From Chryseobacterium gleum (GTDB lineage: Bacteria > Bacteroidota > Bacteroidia > Flavobacteriales_D > Crocinitomicaceae): a stretch of 64,000 bases of DNA. The DNA is taken from positions 62,001 to 126,000 of the forward strand of contig CAMDAH010000001.1 in assembly GCA_945888625.1 (NCBI GenBank). The letters are read 5' to 3'. A program made the position numbers and the translations under genes. The notes under the pieces were generated by a model that was given only the letters and a program-made list of their open reading frames with translations, made no database searches and was not told the origin of the DNA. Below are positions 15,799 to 22,859 of this stretch, in pieces (within the stretch, counting starts at the first letter, position 1; every line of letters begins with the position of its first letter).

Positions 15799-18132
15799 AT
15801 GAGTCCCTTGAAAAACATAGGTATTACATTTACTACAATTCTGGTGGCGTGCCAATTACACGCACAAATTGCGATGGGGACATGGCGGCTACATGTAGCT
15901 ACAGGTAAGGCCATAGATGTTGCCAATTCAGATCAGTATATTTTTACGGCCTACGAAAATGGAATATTACGCTACGATTTTATATCCAAAGAAAAAAGAA
16001 TCTATACCAGTGTTCAGGGCCTTTCGGACATTCAAATTTCCACGATTCTATATGATAGCATTCAAAATGCACTTTATGTGGGCTATAAAAATGGAAACAT
16101 TGATAAAATAACAGCTAGTCAAACGATCAACATACCCGCCCTTAAGCAAACACAAATACCCGGGTCTAAAAAAATAAATCGGTTTTACAGAGACGATGAT
16201 TATGTGTATGTTGCCACTGACTTTTCGGTCTTACAACTCGATCCCAATAAAGATGAAATAAAAGAAACATTTTACCCCACCAACGGAACCGTTCCTATTA
16301 TTGATCTTACAGTTGTGGGTCCGGTAATTTACGCCCTTACCCCGGGAAAATTATTACTAGCGGAAAAGGCAAATCCATTACTTCCCAGTCAATCCGCATG
16401 GACAAATGATAATCGCTTAGAAAGTTTATTCGCTAATTCGTATGCGGCAATTGAGAAGTCAAACAATGAGTTGTTTGTTCTTTTTAAGACAGATGCATAC
16501 GGCGCCGATTCTGTTTATCATTTAACGGCAGCAGGTAAAGAACTCTTAACTGATTACCCATTTTCTCTGGAAATCAACAACCTTACTACCCACAGTGGGA
16601 AAATAGATGTACTTGCCGATATGGCCGTTCTGAGCTATAATACGGATTTAGAGCTTTCAGAATCAGTATTAAGTTTTTATCTAGGAATTACTTTTGATCC
16701 CCTTCAGATGTGTTTTGCCAATAATAATAAGTGGATTGCCGATGAAAAGAGCGGATTACTGTGTATTATTGAAGACGTTTCTTATCTCCAAATAACTTAC
16801 CCGGGCCCTCAAAAAAATGATTTTTACTCGATGGATTGGCAAAAAGGCAAGCTCGCCATGGCTACTGGTCGCTTAGAATTTAAGAGCCCAGGGTACCTAA
16901 AAAATGGATTTTACACCTTCGAAGACGAGGGTTGGGATTATTCGGACCCTGTTAATACAGCCGAATGGGACAGTATCGGCATTCACGATTTCATCGACGT
17001 TTCGGTTAATCCAACGAATAAAGAAGAAATCGCCGTTTCTACGTATTCAGCATTCCCTCTATCTGTTGTAAATAAAAAAGAGGGAACCTGTGAGGTATTC
17101 GATAATCTTAATTCACCATTGCAGCTTAGCTTGGCCGGAAACGGTTGGGCATTAGCATCTGACGTTTGTTATGATGAATCGGGAAATTTATGGGTGCTAA
17201 ATGGCCTTACCAATAGACCGCTCAGTGTTTTGGATAAAAACGATGTGTGGCATTCGTTTGATTGCGGGGTAGACGCGCGGAATAGGTATACTACAAAAAT
17301 GATCGTAGATTACAACGATAATATTTGGATGGCAACTGAGTCGGGCGGAATGTTTGGCTATAACTATAACAATGACCTAGAAAACGTTTCCAGTCATAAA
17401 GCTATACAACTTACAGTTGGCTCATTTAGTGGCGATTTACCCACTTCTAATGTTACTGCCTTAGCGGTTGATTTCGACAACGAAATATGGATAGGCACCG
17501 ATGCCGGATTCGCAGTTTTATACAATTCAGACGGAGCATTTGATGCCGCTCCAGGTGAATTTAACGCGCAACGAATTAAGGTGAATTTTGAGGGAAATGT
17601 TGAATACGTGTTGGGTAGCACTCATATTACAGATATTGAAGTGGATGGAGGAAACAGGAAATGGATTGCAACGGCTTCAGCGGGAATCCTATTGCTATCA
17701 GCAGATGGCTCAGAGATATTGGAACAATTCACCAAAGATAATTCACCGTTAATATCGGATAACATCTACGATTTAAAAATAGACCACAACACCGGTGAAT
17801 TATTCATCATTACCGATTTAGGCTTGGTTTCCTATCGTGCGAATGCCACCTATGAAGACCCGGAATATAGCAATGTAATTGTCTTTCCCAATCCTGTTCG
17901 TCCAAACTACGAAGGCTTGGTAACAATTCAGGGAATCCGCTATGATTCAGACGTTAAAGTAACCGACATTTCTGGAAATCTTGTTTACAAAACCACTTCT
18001 AATGGCGGAACAGCCACGTGGAACGGCCGCACCTTAGATGGTCAAAAAGCAAGTTCTGGGGTTTATCTCATTTGGACCGCCACTAACCTAGGCAGTAGCC
18101 GAAAAGTGGGGAAAGTGGTATTGGTGAATTAA
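15799..18132 (+). CDS. porZ: PorZ-like T9SS beta-propeller protein
   Basis: 777 residues. A signal peptide covers about residues 1-23 (ending LHAQ). The mature N-terminus starts with IAMGTWRLHVATGKAIDVANS, very like PorZ, and is followed by two stretches of propeller blades with repeated W/I-x-G-T-x-x-G units such as WIGTDAGFAVLYN and WMATESGGMFGYN. The last about 90 residues form a T9SS type A-like sorting domain (VFPNPVRPNYEGLVTIQG, DISGNLVYKTTSNGG, GVYLIWTATN). PorZ is part of the attachment complex (PorU, V, Q, Z) that removes the signal domain from T9SS cargo and links it to A-LPS. Length and layout match PorZ. A generic two-component-regulator propeller protein remains possible. Confidence 0.8.
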   Translation: MSPLKNIGITFTTILVACQLHAQIAMGTWRLHVATGKAIDVANSDQYIFTAYENGILRYDFISKEKRIYTSVQGLSDIQISTILYDSIQNALYVGYKNGNIDKITASQTINIPALKQTQIPGSKKINRFYRDDDYVYVATDFSVLQLDPNKDEIKETFYPTNGTVPIIDLTVVGPVIYALTPGKLLLAEKANPLLPSQSAWTNDNRLESLFANSYAAIEKSNNELFVLFKTDAYGADSVYHLTAAGKELLTDYPFSLEINNLTTHSGKIDVLADMAVLSYNTDLELSESVLSFYLGITFDPLQMCFANNNKWIADEKSGLLCIIEDVSYLQITYPGPQKNDFYSMDWQKGKLAMATGRLEFKSPGYLKNGFYTFEDEGWDYSDPVNTAEWDSIGIHDFIDVSVNPTNKEEIAVSTYSAFPLSVVNKKEGTCEVFDNLNSPLQLSLAGNGWALASDVCYDESGNLWVLNGLTNRPLSVLDKNDVWHSFDCGVDARNRYTTKMIVDYNDNIWMATESGGMFGYNYNNDLENVSSHKAIQLTVGSFSGDLPTSNVTALAVDFDNEIWIGTDAGFAVLYNSDGAFDAAPGEFNAQRIKVNFEGNVEYVLGSTHITDIEVDGGNRKWIATASAGILLLSADGSEILEQFTKDNSPLISDNIYDLKIDHNTGELFIITDLGLVSYRANATYEDPEYSNVIVFPNPVRPNYEGLVTIQGIRYDSDVKVTDISGNLVYKTTSNGGTATWNGRTLDGQKASSGVYLIWTATNLGSSRKVGKVVLVN

Positions 18133-18199
18133 AATTTTTAGCACAAATAGACTCAAAGGGTAAAAAAGCTGTAATTTTACCAAACTAAATATAAATCAA

Positions 18200-18613
18200 A
18201 TGTATCCAGCAGAATTAGTAAATCCAATGAAAGCCGACCTGATTAACGCGGGGTTTTCTCAATTAATATCGAGTGAAGAAGTAGATAGTTCCATACAAAA
18301 CTCGGAAGGAGTTGTTCTCATGGTTGTGAATTCGGTTTGTGGTTGCGCAGCAGGAAATATGCGGCCAGGGGTGAAATTATCGCTTACAGGGGATAAAAAA
18401 CCAGCGTCTTTATTCACGGTTTTTGCCGGGGTTGATGCTGAAGCGGTGAATCAGGCAAGGAAATATTTTTTACCGTATCCTCCATCATCGCCTTCTATTG
18501 CCTTGTTTAAGGACGGCGTATTGGTTCATTTTTTAGAGCGTCACCATATTGAAGGTGGCACGGCACAAATGATAGCCGCTAATCTTAGCGCCGCTTATGA
18601 AGCTTATTGTTAA
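18200..18613 (+). CDS. BrxA/BrxB-family bacilliredoxin
   Basis: 137 residues with the YphP/YqiW pattern: MYPAELVNPMKADLINAGF at the start, the active-site CGC in NSVCGCAAGNMRPG at about residue 50, and FKDGVLVHFLERHHIEG at the C-terminal side. Bacilliredoxins remove bacillithiol (or similar thiols) from oxidised proteins and have weak disulfide isomerase activity. Members also occur in Bacteroidota, where the matching thiol biology is less studied. The next small gene starts 3 bases after the stop, so the two are probably co-transcribed. Confidence 0.9.
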   Translation: MYPAELVNPMKADLINAGFSQLISSEEVDSSIQNSEGVVLMVVNSVCGCAAGNMRPGVKLSLTGDKKPASLFTVFAGVDAEAVNQARKYFLPYPPSSPSIALFKDGVLVHFLERHHIEGGTAQMIAANLSAAYEAYC

Positions 18614-18616
18614 GTA

Positions 18617-18985
18617 GTGAAAGCGGTTTACTTTTTAAGCACCTGTTCTACCTGTCAACGCATACTTAAACAATTAAATTTACCAAGCGACATTTCACTG
18701 ATCGATATCAAGCAAACAAATATAGACGGCGAAGCTTTGGATAAAATTGCTAGTATGGCAGGGTCTTATGAACAACTCTTTTCAAAAAAAGCGATGAAAT
18801 ATAAGGCCTTAGGTTACGATAAATTAAGCCTTAGTGAAATAGAATACCGCCAGATTATAGTTGAAGAATATACTTTTTTACGCCGTCCAGTTATTGTATA
18901 TAACGACTTCTTCTCGATAGGAAATTCAAACGAAGAAGTGAATAAAGCGATCGTTTACTTTGAACACTTAAGCGCGACGAAGTAA
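18617..18985 (+). CDS. ArsC/Spx-family thioredoxin-fold protein
   Basis: 122 residues, starting with GTG at 18617. The N-terminal STCSTCQRIL motif is the CxxC of the ArsC/Spx thioredoxin-fold family, and LRRPVIV near the C-terminus has the conserved Arg-Pro of the family. Classical glutaredoxin-dependent arsenate reductase has CxxS or one Cys, while this has two; no arsenite pump or ArsR is nearby, so arsenate reduction is not implied. It follows the bacilliredoxin gene by 3 bases, suggesting a shared thiol redox role. The 3' end overlaps the convergent flippase gene by 18 bases. Confidence 0.75.
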   Translation: MKAVYFLSTCSTCQRILKQLNLPSDISLIDIKQTNIDGEALDKIASMAGSYEQLFSKKAMKYKALGYDKLSLSEIEYRQIIVEEYTFLRRPVIVYNDFFSIGNSNEEVNKAIVYFEHLSATK

Positions 18986-20449
18986 GCCACGTTCCATTCC
19001 AATCACGAAGAGGGCATAAAGTAGAATGAGCAGGTTTCCAAATGCGAGAAGCGGTAAACTAGCACTTGTGATTTCCAAATTAAAAAACAGACGGGCTAAA
19101 GTAAAGAGAAAGAAAATTCCGATGGCACCGCCCACATATACCATGAATTTTTTAGTGTTGTATGGAATTTTATAATACTTCTGTCCAAGGAAATACGAGA
19201 GCACCATTTGCAGCGCGTATACAATTAATGTGGCCCAAGCACACGCCATAAAGCCATATTCAGGAATAAAAAGCAAATTTATTCCAAGGGTAAATCCGGC
19301 CCCTACCAATGCAATGTAAGCCCCAAATTTTGTTTTACCACTCAATTTATACCAGATGCTTTGGTTATAGTAAATACCCAAAAACACATTCGCCATTAGT
19401 AAAATAGGAACCACCTTTAATCCTTCCCAATACACCTCGGTTCGGATGAAAAATTTAAATAAACTTAAATTAATGCTTACTGCTAAGAAGATTAAGCATA
19501 CCACAGCAATGAACAGGTTCATAATTTTGGAATATACTTTATTCCTATCTTCATTTTTTAACTGTTCAAAAAAGAAAGGTTCCGCTGCATATCGATATGC
19601 CTGTAGTAAGATGGTTACCAACATGGCTAATTTATAACACGCGCTATATATTCCCACTTCAGCCTCCGCCGCCTGCAGCGATCCGGGAATTAGCGGGTCA
19701 TACAGCACTTGTTTGAGAAGAATTCTATCAATCGTTTCGTTTATAATTCCAGCAAATCCAGCAATAACAAGAGGGAAAGAGTAGGCGAGTAAGCTTTTCA
19801 CAAAGACCCAATCTATTTTAAGGACCACTTTTGAAATAATATCATAAACCAAGAGCAATTTTATTAGGGAAGCACAGAGATTCGCAATTAAGATGAATAA
19901 TATACCTTCTTCTGGTCTTGCCGGATCGAAAAAACCGAGCAGTAAAATAAGATTTAGGGCAATATTAACTCCAATGGATGAAAGCTGTATGATCGTAAAT
20001 CGCAGCGCCTTTTCTTCTACTCTAAGACGGGCCATCGGTATACTTGCTATTGCATCAAGACAGACAATTGCACCTAATAAAACAATGTATTCATTGTGCC
20101 CTTCATATAACATAAAAGCCGCCAAGTCATTATTAAAATACAATAAGCCGAAATAAAAGAGGATGTTAATGCCAAGAACGGTGAGAAAACTATTTGAAAA
20201 GACTTTTTCTTTATCTTCACTTCCCTGAAGAAATCTAAAAAAGGCGGTTTCCATTCCAAAAGACAGAAAGACAATTAAAAAGGCGACCCAGGCATAAAGT
20301 TCAGAAACCACCCCATAATCTGCGGGATCTTTAAAGATAGAACTATCAGTATACAAGGGAACTAGCAAATAATTTAGGAGCCGTCCAACAATGCTTGAGA
20401 GCCCATAAATCGCCGTTTGGCCAAGAAGTTTTTTAATATTAATGTTCAT
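18968..20449 (-). CDS. Polysaccharide (O-antigen type) flippase, MATE/MOP superfamily
   Basis: 493 residues with 14 predicted hydrophobic segments. N-terminal KKLLGQTAIYGLSSIVGRLLNYLLVPLYT (shown in part: GQTAIYGLSSIVGRLLNYLL) and ETAFFRFLQG match Wzx-type lipopolysaccharide biosynthesis proteins. These flip undecaprenyl-linked oligosaccharides across the inner membrane. It is a standalone copy: no glycosyltransferase cluster lies beside it, but the GT-C/UbiA block 3 kb away is also about polyprenyl carriers. It overlaps the enoyl-CoA hydratase gene by 4 bases and is therefore the second gene of a two-gene operon, a pairing often seen in related genomes as I recall. Confidence 0.88.
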   Translation of the reverse strand: MNINIKKLLGQTAIYGLSSIVGRLLNYLLVPLYTDSSIFKDPADYGVVSELYAWVAFLIVFLSFGMETAFFRFLQGSEDKEKVFSNSFLTVLGINILFYFGLLYFNNDLAAFMLYEGHNEYIVLLGAIVCLDAIASIPMARLRVEEKALRFTIIQLSSIGVNIALNLILLLGFFDPARPEEGILFILIANLCASLIKLLLVYDIISKVVLKIDWVFVKSLLAYSFPLVIAGFAGIINETIDRILLKQVLYDPLIPGSLQAAEAEVGIYSACYKLAMLVTILLQAYRYAAEPFFFEQLKNEDRNKVYSKIMNLFIAVVCLIFLAVSINLSLFKFFIRTEVYWEGLKVVPILLMANVFLGIYYNQSIWYKLSGKTKFGAYIALVGAGFTLGINLLFIPEYGFMACAWATLIVYALQMVLSYFLGQKYYKIPYNTKKFMVYVGGAIGIFFLFTLARLFFNLEITSASLPLLAFGNLLILLYALFVIGMERGLLRRA

Positions 20450-21225
20450 TTACCCCTAAAACTAGGTTTTTCCTTAGAAAGAAAGGCATTTGTGCCCGTT
20501 TTAAAATCCTTGGTTCCAAAACATTTACCAAACTCTTCTATTTCAGCATCATATCCATTTATTCCATCCGTGAAACCGGCATTTACAGCAACAATAGCCG
20601 CAGCGATAGCACTGGGAGAATTACGCATTATTTTTTGTCCGATTTCCATCGCTTTAGTAAGCAAATCCGTGGATTCAACAACATTGTTAACTAGGCCAAT
20701 TCGGTATGCTTCCTCAGCAGAAATCATCCCTGCGGTAAAAATCATTTCAAAAGCTCGCCCTTTGCCAACTATCTGAGCAAGACGTTGTGTTCCACCGTAT
20801 CCAGGAATTAATCCAAGGGATACTTCTGGAAGTCCGAGTTTTGCGTTTTTGGATGCAATTCTAAAATGACAACATAAGGCAAGTTCTAGTCCCCCGCCGA
20901 GTGCAAAACCATTAATGGCTGCTATTACAGGTTTTGAAAGGCTTTCTATGAGATTAAAAAGTGAAACGTGTCCTGTTTTTGAAAGCGTACCGCCTTCGCT
21001 TATTGAAAAATCTGCAAACTCTTTAATATCTGCCCCGGCAACAAACGCTTTTTCTCCTTGACCACTTATTATAATCACCCCAACCGATGCATCAGCATCT
21101 GATCCGATTAATATTTGATTTAATTCAGAGATTGTATTTTTATTAAGCGCATTTAATTGTAACGGACGATTAACGAGTATGGTTCTGATTCCATTTTCAG
21201 TTGTGATAATAAGGTTTTCGTACAT
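20446..21225 (-). CDS. Enoyl-CoA hydratase/isomerase family protein
   Basis: Crotonase-fold protein of 259 residues. The first oxyanion-hole segment is KAFVAGADIKEFAD, the second GFALGGGLELALCCHFRIA, and the catalytic region KLGLPEVSLGLIPGYGGTQRL contains the two Glu (in GGGLELA... and LPEV) expected for hydratases. It likely hydrates 2-enoyl-CoA in fatty acid beta-oxidation or a related pathway; the substrate cannot be fixed. It has a TAACTTTG motif about 30 bases upstream and is followed by the flippase with a 4-base overlap. Confidence 0.9.
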   Translation of the reverse strand: MYENLIITTENGIRTILVNRPLQLNALNKNTISELNQILIGSDADASVGVIIISGQGEKAFVAGADIKEFADFSISEGGTLSKTGHVSLFNLIESLSKPVIAAINGFALGGGLELALCCHFRIASKNAKLGLPEVSLGLIPGYGGTQRLAQIVGKGRAFEMIFTAGMISAEEAYRIGLVNNVVESTDLLTKAMEIGQKIMRNSPSAIAAAIVAVNAGFTDGINGYDAEIEEFGKCFGTKDFKTGTNAFLSKEKPSFRGK

Positions 21226-21255
21226 TTTCTATTTTTTACATTGTTCTGACGTAGT

Positions 21256-21263
21256 CAAAGTTA
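21256..21263 (-). promoter_or_regulatory. Candidate -7 element (TAACTTTG) for the enoyl-CoA hydratase operon
   Basis: Exact TAnnTTTG match on the minus strand, 30 bases before the ATG at 21225. Leader length would be about 23 bases. Confidence 0.45.
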
Positions 21264-21268
21264 CAATT

Positions 21269-21318
21269 TATTTTTAGGCGAGTTATGGCCTTCAAAACCC
21301 TCGATTTCTATTTTTAGG
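21269..21318. repeat. 10-bp direct repeat TATTTTTAGG, 40 bp apart
   Basis: TATTTTTAGG is found at 21269-21278 and again at 21309-21318. The spacing of 40 bases is nearly four helical turns, and the pair lies just upstream of the enoyl-CoA hydratase -7 element. It may be a paired protein-binding site or chance. Confidence 0.6.
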
Positions 21319-21434
21319 ATCAGATTGGTGTAAGAGAACCTTTTCTAAAAGGGAATAATAAATAAATTTTTAAAAGACATCCTTTTTTATACTATTGTTT
21401 ATTAATGGCTTACTAGAAATAAAAAACAATTATC

Positions 21435-21479
21435 CGACTACAAACGACTAATAATCGAAAGTAAACGAAAAGCAACCGA
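21435..21479. repeat. Five CGA trinucleotides spaced 10, 11, 10 and 11 bp, upstream of ssb cluster
   Basis: CGA begins at 21435, 21445, 21456, 21466 and 21477, each after an A-rich stretch. The average spacing of 10.5 bp puts all five on the same face of the helix. The array ends about 20 bases before an AAACTTTG motif (21500-21507) that could act as a degenerate -7 element for the ssb genes, so it sits where an activator would bind. The 347-base gap 21226-21572 also holds a CCTTTT-ct-AAAAGG inverted repeat (21339-21352). No gene was seen in it. Confidence 0.7.
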
Positions 21480-21572
21480 ATATGCTTTGGTATTGATTGA
21501 AACTTTGCACCGTTGATTTCAAACAATGGCGTTTGATAGAACACTTTTTACAAATTATAAAAATCAAAAAAA

Positions 21573-21926
21573 ATGAATGCATTAAAAAACAAAGTCAATT
21601 TAATAGGTCGTTTAGGCGCCGATCCAGAAGTAGTAACTTTTGATTCGGGAAGGACGCTAGCTCGCTTTACCATGGCCACGAACGAAAACTACAAAGATAA
21701 AAAGGGTGAGTGGGTAGAAAACACCCAGTGGCACAACATAAACACATGGGGTAAAACGGCAGATCGAGTAAAGCAAAGTTTAACCAAAGGACAAGAGATC
21801 ATGTTGGAGGGCAAGTTAGTACATCAATCTTATGAAACAGCAAGTGGAGAAAAGCGATATACGACGATTATTGAAGCAACTGAATTCCTTATAATCAGCG
21901 AAAAAAAAGAAGCTATTAAAAATTAA
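21573..21926 (+). CDS. Short single-stranded DNA-binding protein, copy 1
   Basis: 117-residue SSB with one OB fold: KVNLIGRLGADPEV, RTLARFTMATNENY, TQWHNINTWGKTADRV, GQEIMLEGKLVHQSYE and YTTIIEATEFLII. Ordinary bacterial SSB is about 150-180 residues with a flexible tail ending in DDDIPF-like acidic residues that recruits partners. This copy ends ISEKKEAIKN, so the acidic tip is absent. It is the first and most canonical of three tandem paralogues (18 and 99 bases apart) and follows the phased CGA array. Likely role: coating ssDNA without recruiting the usual repair partners, for example during DNA uptake or plasmid/phage DNA handling; that is inference. Confidence 0.9.
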   Translation: MNALKNKVNLIGRLGADPEVVTFDSGRTLARFTMATNENYKDKKGEWVENTQWHNINTWGKTADRVKQSLTKGQEIMLEGKLVHQSYETASGEKRYTTIIEATEFLIISEKKEAIKN

Positions 21927-21944
21927 AAGTAAAAAAGTACGTTT

Positions 21945-22256
21945 ATGAACCACGTGAATTTAATTGGAAAAGTGGGTGCGGCCCCGATAATCGCAACAAC
22001 AGAAGAAGGAAAAAAGGTCGCTCGATTTTTCCTGTCAACATGTGAAAATTATTGCGATAGCAGCGGGAACACAAAAACTAGAAATAATACCCACCGCATT
22101 ATTGTTTGGGGTCGTTGGATTCAAATTATTGAAGCGTACGATTTAACGGGAACTCGACTAGCTATCGAAGGAAAACTCACGAATCGTTTTTATCATTCCA
22201 ATGGAAAAGCAACCTGTATTACTGAGGTGGAAGTAAATGACCTAATCATCATGTAA
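21945..22256 (+). CDS. Short single-stranded DNA-binding protein, copy 2 (divergent)
   Basis: 103 residues, the shortest and most divergent of the three copies. OB-fold pieces NHVNLIGKVGAAPI, KKVARFFLSTCENYC, THRIIVWGRWIQIIEAY and LAIEGKLTNRFYH align with copy 1. The Trp in the W-G motif is kept (VWGRW), but Arg replaces the usual Lys and there are extra Cys (positions about 37 and 41). It ends VEVNDLIIM directly after the last OB strand, without any tail. It follows copy 1 by 18 bases and is followed by a GC-rich stem-loop. Confidence 0.88.
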   Translation: MNHVNLIGKVGAAPIIATTEEGKKVARFFLSTCENYCDSSGNTKTRNNTHRIIVWGRWIQIIEAYDLTGTRLAIEGKLTNRFYHSNGKATCITEVEVNDLIIM

Positions 22257-22275
22257 TATTTTAAAAAACCAACGA

Positions 22276-22322
22276 GGACCGGCGTCCAAACGGCGCCGAA
22301 ATAATTACGGATTTGCCGGTCC
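22276..22322 (+). ncRNA. GC-rich stem-loop between ssb copies 2 and 3 (possible structured RNA element)
   Basis: GGACCGGC (22276-22283) pairs with GCCGGTCC (22315-22322), giving an 8-bp perfect stem around a 31-base loop. Inside the loop is the palindrome CGGCGCCG (22291-22298) and a short CCG/CGG pair (22296-22298 with 22308-22310), so several alternative folds exist. No T-run follows, so it is not a normal terminator. It stands out as GC-rich in very AT-rich surroundings and lies 33 bases before the start of ssb copy 3. It could act as an RNA stabiliser, attenuator or protein site. Confidence 0.5.
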
Positions 22323-22355
22323 CACAACATATATAATTTAATAAATAAACAACAC

Positions 22356-22682
22356 ATGAATACAATTAGAAATTATGTTACCCTGGTGGGCAATATTGGC
22401 ACACCAGCAAAAATAACCAAGTTCGATGACGGAAAATCTGTTGCTAGATTTAGTCTTGCTACTCAAAAAGTGTCTCGGAATAACGACGGAAAATATACCG
22501 CAAAAATCCAATGGCATCGCGTTTATGCTTGGGGTAATTTGGCAAGCTTCATTGAGGAATATGCTGAAAAAGGGAAAAAGGTTGCCATTCATGGCCGCCT
22601 TGTAAACCGAAGCTATATTAATGATCAAGGCAAAAAAAGTAGCTTAACCGAGGTAGAGCTTCGTCAAATAATCGGTCTATAA
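22356..22682 (+). CDS. Short single-stranded DNA-binding protein, copy 3
   Basis: 108 residues: NYVTLVGNIGTPAKI, KSVARFSLATQKVSR, IQWHRVYAWGNLASFI, GKKVAIHGRLVNRSYI and LTEVELRQIIGL. It is closer in layout to copy 1 than copy 2 is, and again stops right after the OB fold, with no acidic tail. The gap before it (99 bases) contains the GC-rich stem-loop, so its expression may differ from copies 1 and 2. A UUCG-loop terminator follows 19 bases after the stop and ends the cluster. Confidence 0.9.
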   Translation: MNTIRNYVTLVGNIGTPAKITKFDDGKSVARFSLATQKVSRNNDGKYTAKIQWHRVYAWGNLASFIEEYAEKGKKVAIHGRLVNRSYINDQGKKSSLTEVELRQIIGL

Positions 22683-22701
22683 ACGACAAATAAAAATAAA
22701 G

Positions 22702-22729
22702 AAAGCAGCTTCGGCTGCTTTTTTTGTTT
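22702..22729 (+). terminator. Intrinsic terminator after ssb cluster
   Basis: Perfect 8-bp stem AAAGCAGC / GCTGCTTT around a TTCG tetraloop, followed by a T-run. UUCG loops are unusually stable in RNA. It lies 19 bases past the stop codon at 22682. Confidence 0.92.
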
Positions 22730-22859
22730 AATTAAAATAAAAAGTTTCCAAACAACATCCTTAGTTATTCAAATTAAAAATTAATTAGGTAGTATAAAAT
22801 TAATATACGTTTCATTGTTAAATGTTTTTATTCTTGTTTCAAGCAATTAATTTTGATGT

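Noticed and set aside
18617-18985. Arsenate resistance role for the ArsC-like gene
   Set aside because: No arsR, acr3 or arsB gene nearby, and the active site has two Cys with a thiol redox gene next to it, so a redox role is more likely.
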